From: Candidatus Troglogloeales bacterium
Lineage (GTDB): Bacteria; Nitrospirota; Nitrospiria; SBBL01; SBBT01
DNA length: 6,469 nucleotides
Assembly: GCA_005239595.1 (NCBI GenBank)
Contig: SBBT01000033.1
Coordinates: forward strand, 1 to 6,469
Direction: 5' to 3'
Under the pieces are notes generated by a model, which made no database searches, was not told where the DNA came from, and worked only from the letters and a program-made list of their open reading frames with translations. A program made the translations under genes and the position numbers. This document shows positions 1 through 5,624 of this stretch, one piece after another (the first letter of the stretch is position 1; the number at the start of each line of letters is the position of its first letter).

Positions 1-532
1 GAAGCGGGTCGCCTTCGCATACCCCTATCCTGGAAAAATTCTCCCGATGCACCTAAAGGAACTTGGCAGCCAGGTCATCTGCCAGAAAGACTCCTTCCTT
101 TGCGCCGCGAAGGGGGTTTCCGTCGGTATCGCTTTTCAGCAGAAATTGGGAGTAGGGCTTTTCGGCGGCGAGGGGTTTATCATGCAACGGTTGGAAGGGG
201 ATGGTCTTGCCTTCGTCCATGCGGGCGGGACCATCGCTGAAAGGAATCTGGCGGCAGGAGAGATCATCCGGGTGGATACCGGCTGTATTGTGGCGCTTCA
301 GGCCAGCGTCACCTACGACATTGAATATGTGGGAAAAATCAAGTCGGCCCTCTTTGGCGGGGAAGGGCTCTTTTTCGCAACGCTTCAAGGACCCGGAAAA
401 ATATGGCTTCAATCTCTTCCCCTTTCGAGACTGGCCAATCGCATCTACGGCGCCATGCCCGCCGCAGGGAGAGGACGCGAGGAAGGCTCTCTTTTAGGAG
501 GTTTAGGCGGCCTTCTTGATGGAGACAATTAA
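1..532 (+). CDS. AIM24 / TIGR00266 family protein, C-terminal part (5' end outside window)
   Basis: The reading frame is open from base 2 to the TAA at 530-532 (176 residues). No start is needed inside the window: the residues before the first ATG (base 47) already read as family-like protein (AYPYPGKILP), so the gene begins upstream. Family signatures are a first GGEGF at window residues 55-59 followed by MQRLEGDG, a HAGGT turn, and a second GGEGLFFATLQGPG at 119-132 followed by WLQSLP at 135-140. These are the repeated glycine turns of the AIM24/TIGR00266 fold, a beta-sandwich related to the TRAP-like fold. The tail is glycine-rich (LLGGLGGLLDGDN), as is common in the family. The biochemical role of bacterial members is not established; the mitochondrial relative Aim24 is an inner-membrane-associated protein. 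No membrane segment is visible in the part present. Only 5 bases separate it from the M48 protease gene, so the two are probably co-transcribed. Family assignment is firm; function is unknown. Confidence 0.9.
   Translation, partial: KRVAFAYPYPGKILPMHLKELGSQVICQKDSFLCAAKGVSVGIAFQQKLGVGLFGGEGFIMQRLEGDGLAFVHAGGTIAERNLAAGEIIRVDTGCIVALQASVTYDIEYVGKIKSALFGGEGLFFATLQGPGKIWLQSLPLSRLANRIYGAMPAAGRGREEGSLLGGLGGLLDGDN
521..525 (+). promoter_or_regulatory. Weak ribosome binding site for the M48 protease gene
   Basis: GGAGA lies inside the last codons of the AIM24 gene, 12 bases before the ATG at 538, which is slightly long spacing. A perfect AGGAGG at 496-501 is 36 bases upstream and too far away to serve this start. 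With the stop of the previous gene only 5 bases away, translational coupling may contribute. An in-frame TGA at 517-519 rules out any start further upstream. Confidence 0.4.
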
Positions 533-537
533 ACATC

Positions 538-1650
538 ATGTCTTTGATCCACGCCCTCTGCTTTGGCCCCACCCTGCCCCGCGGAGGAGAAAAGGTTGCG
601 GTCGTTCTGGAAAAAGAGGGCCTTCTTATTTGGGCGGGGGAACCAAGGGAGACGCATGTTCCTTATGGGCAGATTCAGGTTACGACGGGGGGGTTTGACC
701 ACGATCAGATGATCCTCACCTGGATGAGCGAAACGGGACCCTGGTCGCTTGTCGTATCCGATATCGGCTCGAAGGAACAGTTTGTTTTACAAGCCCCACC
801 GCCATTGTCCACCCGTTTACCCCAGTGGAAGAAAGAGGTCGCCGGGATAAGACGCAGCGTGTATTCTGGCCGGTTTGCGCTTGGACTCGCCCTGCTTTCC
901 CCGATTTTTTTCGCAGTTTTTCTCTGGGCTCAATCCGATCAAATCCTTGAATGGGTCGTTGAGAGAATCTCTATCGAATCGGAACAGGAGTTGGGCCGCC
1001 TGATCTACGAGCAAACCCGTCCCAGCTTGAAGATCATCCCTTCTGGGGATGTCGTTCAGGCGATTGAGGATATCGGGGGGAGGCTGTCAGAAGGATCTCC
1101 CTACCAGTTTCATTGGCATGTGGCAGAAGATGCCGCGGTGAACGCCTTTGCCATACCGGGAGGGCATGTGGTCGTGTTGACCGGGCTGGTTCGCACTGCA
1201 GACTCCGCCGAGGAGGTGGCAGGGGTCCTTGCACATGAAATACAACATGTGCTCCAACGCCACAGCCTGAAGGGCATGGTGCGCCAAGTGGGATGGAAGG
1301 TGGTACTCCATCTCGTGATGGGGAGCTTAGGTGGCGGGATATTGGAAGAGTTGGTAGCCGAATTGGGAGTGCTCAAGTTCGGACGTGATCAAGAATCCGA
1401 GGCGGACCAAAAAGGGGTGCTTCTCCTAAAGAAGGCAAAAATCAACCCAGATGGGATGATCCTCTTTTTTGAAAAACTGGCAAAAAGCGAGGGGATGACC
1501 TTTCCGCTTCTCTTAACCCATCCGGGAAGCGCCGATCGGGCTGCATCTCTGCAGGCAATCATTAGAGAGGTCGGGCCGTGGAAAAGCATTCCCCTCTCTT
1601 ACGACTGGAACAAAATAAAAGCAGGATTATCGCCGCGCACGGGAGGCTAG
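538..1650 (+). CDS. M48-family membrane-anchored zinc metalloprotease
   Basis: This is a 370-residue protein. Residues about 15-90 form a small beta-rich N-terminal domain resembling the domain (DUF7092-like) found ahead of some M48 peptidases. A single strong hydrophobic segment at about 113-131 (FALGLALLSPIFFAVFLWA) probably anchors it in the inner membrane. The peptidase domain follows: the M48 core NAFAIPGGHVVVLTGL at 202-217, the zinc motif HEIQH at 233-237 (E234 catalytic), and ESEAD at 286-290 supplying the third zinc ligand E286. A second hydrophobic stretch at 251-275 lies between the zinc motifs, as in BepA/Oma1-type enzymes. THPGSADRAASL at 327-338 is the conserved C-terminal motif. 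All catalytic residues are present, so an active protease is expected. By family it should cut or clear damaged membrane or envelope proteins. I see no TPR repeats, so it is not a full BepA. The substrate is unknown and I do not assign a symbol. Confidence 0.93.
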   Translation: MSLIHALCFGPTLPRGGEKVAVVLEKEGLLIWAGEPRETHVPYGQIQVTTGGFDHDQMILTWMSETGPWSLVVSDIGSKEQFVLQAPPPLSTRLPQWKKEVAGIRRSVYSGRFALGLALLSPIFFAVFLWAQSDQILEWVVERISIESEQELGRLIYEQTRPSLKIIPSGDVVQAIEDIGGRLSEGSPYQFHWHVAEDAAVNAFAIPGGHVVVLTGLVRTADSAEEVAGVLAHEIQHVLQRHSLKGMVRQVGWKVVLHLVMGSLGGGILEELVAELGVLKFGRDQESEADQKGVLLLKKAKINPDGMILFFEKLAKSEGMTFPLLLTHPGSADRAASLQAIIREVGPWKSIPLSYDWNKIKAGLSPRTGG

Positions 1651-1686
1651 GCTTTGTTGTCCACGTCTAACTGTGCTTTTTGAACC

Positions 1687-3105
1687 ATGGTTTCTACTCA
1701 AACAAAACCGGCCCTGTATCTGACTTTTGAAAGGGTAATTCAGGCCTTTCCTTTAAAGAAAGGCGATAAGATTGTCGTGGCCGTTTCAGGAGGCGCCGAT
1801 TCCGTTTGCCTCCTCCACCTTTTAAGGCAATATCCCTTCAGGTTGCATGTCGCCCACTTAAATCATCAGTTTCGTTCGGAGGGGATCAAGGAAGCGCAAT
1901 TTGTAGAGCGGCTCGCCACGTCGTGGAATATTCCCGTAACCGCCACATCGCTTCCTGTCCCAGAGATGTGCAAAACAGAGCGCCTTTCAAAACAAGAAGG
2001 GGCGCGAAAAGTTCGTTACGCGTTTTTAAATCAAGTTGCCCAGGAAACCGGTGCGCGGTGGATTGCCGTCGGCCATACCGCAGATGACCAGATCGAGACA
2101 TTCCTCATGCGGCTCTTACGGGGCTCTGGAATAGAGGGACTTTCGGCGATACCCAAAATGCGAGAAGGATCGATTATTCGACCCCTCCTGTCGATCCGCC
2201 GGGAAGAAATTGTGGCTGAACTCTCTCGATCAAAGATTGCGTTTGTCGAAGACCCGTCAAATGTTCAGCAGGTTTATCTTCGTAATCAGGTGCGTCATTC
2301 GCTCCTCCCGATATTGGAGCGGTACAACCCGAAAATTAAAGAGACTCTTTTAAAAGAAGTCGAGTTACTACAAGGGGAGAGCGATTTCTTGCAACAGCAT
2401 ACCTTACAAGTGGTTCAGGAACTGGGAATTAAGACGGAGGGGAGATCCATTCGTTTTAATATTCCCAAACTAAGACCGCTTCACGTTGCCATTCAAAGGA
2501 GAATACTCCGATGGGGAATCAATCTCCTGCATCACGACCTAAAGGGTATCGGTTTTAAACATATTGACGCGATCGTATCAAAGATTATTCCCGGCCCCAC
2601 AGGGAAACGATCTGTTCTTCCCAACGGGCTGCGCGTTGAAAAGCGCTACTGTGATCTTATTTTGGAACAGATGGGAGGAGAAAGGGATTTTCCTTCTCAT
2701 CCGACAACGCCGTCGGAAGTGAAAATCGTATCCCTTTGTGAGGAAACGGATCTACCTGAATGGGGCATTCGGGTTGTCTTTTCGCTACAACCAGGGGCCC
2801 ATCTTGTTTTTTCCCCTTGCACGGCTTCGTTTGACTTTGATACAATTAGCCTTCCTTTGTCTGTCCGGGGGGTCCAACCGGGAGACTGTTTTGTCCCCTC
2901 TGGGATGAGGGGGCGGCATAAAAAGCTCCAGGATTTCTTCGTTGATGCTAAAATCCCCGCCGCGAAAAGGGGGTGGGTTCCGTTTCTTTCTTGCCCTCGC
3001 GGAATCCTATGGGTGATTGGCCATCGCCTGGATGAACGTTTTCAGGCCACAAGAGAAACAAAACAGACCCTAACCGTGACCATCAAGAGCTGTGCTTCTT
3101 TTTAG
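1687..3105 (+). CDS. tilS: tRNA(Ile)-lysidine synthase
   Basis: TilS uses ATP and lysine to convert cytidine 34 of the tRNA-Ile CAU anticodon into lysidine. This switches its codon from AUG to AUA and its charging from Met to Ile, and is essential in most bacteria. The product has 472 residues, at the long end of the family. The N-terminal PP-loop ATPase carries SGGADS at 34-39, HLNHQFR at 57-63, GHTADDQIETFLMRLLRGSG at 129-148 and EDPSN at 188-192, followed by YLRNQVRH at 197-204. Residues about 230-330 form the tRNA-binding middle domain. The C-terminal TilS_C domain spans about 390-455 (RGVQPGDCFVPSG, LQDFFVDAKIP, WVPFL). An in-frame TGA at 1681-1683 limits the start to ATG 1687 or later, and later starts would cut into the first strand before the PP-loop. 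No Shine-Dalgarno sequence is visible before this ATG. It lies 36 bases after the M48 gene and 21 before hpt. Confidence 0.97.
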   Translation: MVSTQTKPALYLTFERVIQAFPLKKGDKIVVAVSGGADSVCLLHLLRQYPFRLHVAHLNHQFRSEGIKEAQFVERLATSWNIPVTATSLPVPEMCKTERLSKQEGARKVRYAFLNQVAQETGARWIAVGHTADDQIETFLMRLLRGSGIEGLSAIPKMREGSIIRPLLSIRREEIVAELSRSKIAFVEDPSNVQQVYLRNQVRHSLLPILERYNPKIKETLLKEVELLQGESDFLQQHTLQVVQELGIKTEGRSIRFNIPKLRPLHVAIQRRILRWGINLLHHDLKGIGFKHIDAIVSKIIPGPTGKRSVLPNGLRVEKRYCDLILEQMGGERDFPSHPTTPSEVKIVSLCEETDLPEWGIRVVFSLQPGAHLVFSPCTASFDFDTISLPLSVRGVQPGDCFVPSGMRGRHKKLQDFFVDAKIPAAKRGWVPFLSCPRGILWVIGHRLDERFQATRETKQTLTVTIKSCASF

Positions 3106-3116
3106 AGAAACCGCCT

Positions 3117-3120
3117 AGGG
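3117..3120 (+). promoter_or_regulatory. Ribosome binding site of hpt
   Basis: AGGG lies 6 bases before the GTG at 3127. It supports this GTG as the start, since no ATG occurs in frame before the conserved N-terminal helix. Confidence 0.45.
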
Positions 3121-3126
3121 CGTTGT

Positions 3127-3666
3127 GTGGAAGAGAGAATTTTTGGAAAGCCGATCATCACGCAAGAAGAAATGCGCAAGCGGATTAGGGAGCTTGGCCT
3201 AAAGATCGCTGAAGATTATCAGGGGAGAGATCTCTTGATGGTTGGCGTCCTGAAGGGGGCGTTTGCGTTCATCGCCGATCTGTCGCGCGCCACACCCCTC
3301 CCTCTGCGTATCGATTTTTTAGTTGTTTCAACCCGTGCGAAAAACAATACAGACAGCGGGCGGATCGATATTATTTCAGATATTTTCCAAGACCTCGCCG
3401 GACAAGATATCCTTGTCGTGGAAGATATCGTTGACTCAGGCCATACGATCGCTTTCCTGAAAGAGAAAATCATGGGACAAAAACCGAAATCTCTGAAGTT
3501 TGTTGCGCTTCTTAACAAACCCCAGCGACGAAAGGTAGATGTGGTGGTCGATTACATTGGTTTTACCATTCCGAACAAGTACGTGGTTGGCTACGGACTC
3601 GACTATGAAAACAAATATCGGAATCTCCCTTATATTGCCGTGTTAGATAAAGTTCAAGAAGAGTGA
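3127..3666 (+). CDS. hpt: Hypoxanthine (guanine) phosphoribosyltransferase
   Basis: This purine salvage enzyme transfers ribose-5-phosphate from PRPP to hypoxanthine or guanine, giving IMP or GMP in the cytoplasm. The 179 residues match the usual bacterial length. The PRPP-binding motif VVEDIVDSGHT is at 97-107, with the acidic pair E99/D100 and the likely general base D103. VGVLKGAFAF at 39-48 supplies the LKG pyrophosphate loop. The purine-binding end VDYIGFTIPNKYVVGYGLDY lies at 141-160, with D159 at the metal-ligand position. One oddity is in the flexible active-site loop: it reads VVSTRAKNNTDSGRI at 66-80, so the usual Ser-Tyr pair is Ser-Thr. The start is GTG. The gene follows tilS by 21 bases with no terminator between, and precedes ftsH, the arrangement known from Bacillus. 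The symbol hprT is also used. A specificity for hypoxanthine over guanine cannot be read from the sequence. Confidence 0.96.
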   Translation: MEERIFGKPIITQEEMRKRIRELGLKIAEDYQGRDLLMVGVLKGAFAFIADLSRATPLPLRIDFLVVSTRAKNNTDSGRIDIISDIFQDLAGQDILVVEDIVDSGHTIAFLKEKIMGQKPKSLKFVALLNKPQRRKVDVVVDYIGFTIPNKYVVGYGLDYENKYRNLPYIAVLDKVQEE

Positions 3667-3673
3667 AAAACTC

Positions 3674-3689
3674 CTAAATTTAGTAAATT
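3674..3689. repeat. Overlapping AT-rich dyads upstream of the ftsH promoter
   Basis: CTAAATTTAG at 3674-3683 is a perfect 10-base palindrome. It overlaps a second dyad, AATTTA-G-TAAATT at 3677-3689, with perfect 6-base arms around one base. The second dyad ends on the first two bases of the proposed -35 box. The position suits a repressor operator or an UP element for RNA polymerase. AT-rich sequence forms such dyads by chance fairly often, so function is a guess. Confidence 0.4.
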
Positions 3690-3716
3690 GTCAGAAGTCG
3701 AGAGTTGTGTTAAACT
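3688..3716 (+). promoter_or_regulatory. Sigma70-type promoter with extended -10 for ftsH
   Basis: TTGTCA at 3688-3693 (5 of 6 to TTGACA) is followed by exactly 17 bases and then TAAACT at 3711-3716 (4 of 6 to TATAAT). TGT at 3708-3710 directly before the -10 gives the extended -10 TGn element. Transcription would begin near 3723, leaving a leader of about 30 bases before ftsH. The gap of 87 bases is the largest in the window, which fits a promoter here. I see no sigma32-type -10 (CCCCAT), so heat-shock control of the E. coli kind is not apparent. Confidence 0.6.
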
Positions 3717-3738
3717 AGAAATGGGATATTAAAAAGAT

Positions 3739-3743
3739 AAGGA
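3739..3743 (+). promoter_or_regulatory. Ribosome binding site of ftsH
   Basis: AAGGA, within TAAGGAAA, lies 10 bases before the ATG at 3754. It sits in a purine-rich leader and supports that start. Confidence 0.6.
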
Positions 3744-3753
3744 AAATTACCCT

Positions 3754-5586
3754 ATGAATCCACGTGTTAAAAGCTTATCTATTTGGGTGGGCGTTGCCTT
3801 GTTGATGATTCTTCTCTTTAATCTCTTCAATATTTCTTCTCGCCCGATAGAAGACGAGCTTATCTTCTCTGACTTTATGTCAAAGGTAGACAAGGGAGAG
3901 GTCGCTGAGGTTACGATCAGGGAAAGCCACGTGAATGGCGTCTTGAAGAGCGGAACAAAATTTAGGACCTATACCGCCAGTTACCCCGATTTGATAAAAA
4001 CGCTGCGGGAGAAAAACGTCCGTATCACCGCCAAACCTCCAGAAGAGCCGCCGTGGTATATTGCACTTTTGATGACGTGGGGTCCTTTCGTCCTCTTCCT
4101 AGGGTTATGGATCTTCTTCATGCGGCAGATGCAAATGGGAGGAAACAAGGCGTTATCTTTTGGAAGAAGCAAGGCCAGACTCCTCTCGGAAGATCGCAAA
4201 AAGATCACCTTCTCCGACGTCGCAGGTATTGATGAGGCCAAGACAGAGGTGGAGGAGATTATCGAGTTTCTTAAGGATCCGCCAAAATTTCAAAAACTGG
4301 GCGGGCGTATTCCAAAGGGGGTTCTGATTATTGGCCCTCCGGGAACGGGCAAAACCCTCTTGGCAAAAGCGATTGCGGGGGAAGCGGGCGTCCCCTTCTT
4401 TTCCATTTCCGGATCCGATTTTGTCGAAATGTTTGTGGGGGTTGGTGCCTCACGTGTTCGGGACCTTTTTGATCAGGGGAAAAGGCATGCCCCCTGCATT
4501 ATTTTTATTGACGAAATTGACGCCGTGGGCCGACATCGCGGCGCCGGTCTGGGAGGCGGACATGACGAACGGGAGCAGACCCTAAATCAACTTTTAGTCG
4601 AAATGGACGGTTTTGAAACGAGCGAAGGGGTCATCCTGATTGCGGCAACCAACCGGCCCGATGTCTTAGACCCCGCGCTGCTTCGTCCCGGCCGGTTCGA
4701 TCGTCAAATTGTCGTCAACCGTCCTGATGTGAGGGGACGCAGCGAAATTCTAAAGGTTCACACAAAGAAGATCCCGCTGACCGAAGACGTAGGGCTCGAT
4801 GTTGTCGCACGTGGAACACCCGGTTTCGCAGGGGCAGACCTTGAAAATCTCGTCAATGAGGCGGCGTTGCTAGCGGCCCGAAAGGGAAAATCAGCGGTCG
4901 ACATGTCTGATTTTGAATCATCCAAAGACAAAGTCCTGATGGGTGTTGAACGAAGAAGCATGGTGCTCTCTGAAGATGAAAAGAAGACCACCGCTTATCA
5001 TGAAGCAGGACATACCCTGGTAGCGAAACTTTTGCCAGGGGCAGACCCTATTCATAAGGTAACCATCATTCCCCGGGGGCGGGCGCTTGGGGTGACGATG
5101 CAACTCCCGATCGACGATCGACACAACTATAAAAAGGAATATCTTTATAATACCATTGCGATCATGATGGGCGGCCGTGTGGCCGAAGAATTGGTCTTAA
5201 ACCACATGACCACCGGGGCAGGAAATGATATCGAGAAGGCGACAGACTTGGCTCGGAAGATGGTTTGTGAATGGGGGATGAGCGAAAAGATGGGCCCGCT
5301 TACTTTTGGGAAAAAGGAGCAGGAGATCTTTCTGGGCCGGGAGATATCGCAACATCGGGATTACTCTGAACATACGGCTATTGAGATTGACAAGGAGGTA
5401 AAGCGCCTTGTTACCGAAAATTATGAGAGGGCCAAGTCCCTGATTTCAAACAACATGAAGGCGCTAAAAGCCTTAGCAACCGCCTTATTGGAAAAAGAAT
5501 CCCTCGACGCTCCCATGATCGATAAGATTATTCAATCAGCCGTATCCCCCACAACCTCTCCGTCCGTCTCCACCCTGTCGGCATAA
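3754..5586 (+). CDS. ftsH: ATP-dependent zinc metalloprotease FtsH
   Basis: FtsH is a hexameric inner-membrane AAA+ protease that extracts and degrades misassembled membrane proteins and selected soluble regulators. The 610 residues are typical. The first membrane helix is at about 9-27 and the second at about 101-123; the short periplasmic domain lies between (about 30-98). The AAA+ module has Walker A GPPGTGKT at 194-201, the pore motif MFVGVG at 226-231, Walker B IIFIDE at 249-254, and the second region of homology ending in RPGRFDR at 311-317 with arginine fingers R311 and R314. The M41 protease domain has HEAGH at 416-420 (E417 catalytic) and the third zinc ligand D492 in TTGAGND. A C-terminal helix (about 540-585) is followed by a Ser/Thr/Pro-rich tail, usual for the family and likely disordered. 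The start is fixed by the AAGGA ribosome site and the first helix. It probably has its own promoter in the gap after hpt, and folP follows 38 bases later. Confidence 0.98.
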   Translation: MNPRVKSLSIWVGVALLMILLFNLFNISSRPIEDELIFSDFMSKVDKGEVAEVTIRESHVNGVLKSGTKFRTYTASYPDLIKTLREKNVRITAKPPEEPPWYIALLMTWGPFVLFLGLWIFFMRQMQMGGNKALSFGRSKARLLSEDRKKITFSDVAGIDEAKTEVEEIIEFLKDPPKFQKLGGRIPKGVLIIGPPGTGKTLLAKAIAGEAGVPFFSISGSDFVEMFVGVGASRVRDLFDQGKRHAPCIIFIDEIDAVGRHRGAGLGGGHDEREQTLNQLLVEMDGFETSEGVILIAATNRPDVLDPALLRPGRFDRQIVVNRPDVRGRSEILKVHTKKIPLTEDVGLDVVARGTPGFAGADLENLVNEAALLAARKGKSAVDMSDFESSKDKVLMGVERRSMVLSEDEKKTTAYHEAGHTLVAKLLPGADPIHKVTIIPRGRALGVTMQLPIDDRHNYKKEYLYNTIAIMMGGRVAEELVLNHMTTGAGNDIEKATDLARKMVCEWGMSEKMGPLTFGKKEQEIFLGREISQHRDYSEHTAIEIDKEVKRLVTENYERAKSLISNNMKALKALATALLEKESLDAPMIDKIIQSAVSPTTSPSVSTLSA

Positions 5587-5614
5587 GGTTTGTTTCACAC
5601 GGGGTGCTTTAATC

Positions 5615-5619
5615 GGAAG
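5615..5619 (+). promoter_or_regulatory. Ribosome binding site deciding a TTG start for folP
   Basis: GGAAG lies 5 bases before TTG 5625. An in-frame TAA at 5610-5612 blocks earlier starts, and the next ATG in frame (5706) is inside the conserved VMGILNVTPDSF motif. This makes TTG the most reasonable start. Confidence 0.5.
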
Positions 5620-5624
5620 TCGTT

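Noticed and set aside
53..412. 119-codon open frame on the minus strand opposite the AIM24 gene
   Set aside because: It is antisense to a clear family protein, has no recognisable motif or ribosome site, and is explained by codon bias of the real gene.
516..698. 60-codon + strand frame bridging AIM24 and M48
   Set aside because: It overlaps both real genes in another frame, its product has no domain, and the AGGAGG at 496 is too far from its ATG at 519.
1034..1376. Several overlapping minus-strand frames within the M48 gene
   Set aside because: They are shadows of a conserved catalytic domain, low in complexity and without family features.
3661..3673. GAGT-GAAAA-ACTC hairpin at the end of hpt as a terminator
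   Set aside because: The stem is only four base pairs, overlaps the stop codon and lacks a T-run, so it is too weak for an intrinsic terminator.
5109..5121. GATCGACGATCG repeat inside ftsH
   Set aside because: It is short and fully explained by the codons for the conserved Ile-Asp-Asp-Arg stretch; a single occurrence gives no regulatory case.
5587..5624. Possible terminator or promoter between ftsH and folP
   Set aside because: Only a three-to-four-pair CAC/GTG stem is present, with no T-run and no convincing -35/-10 pair in 38 bases.
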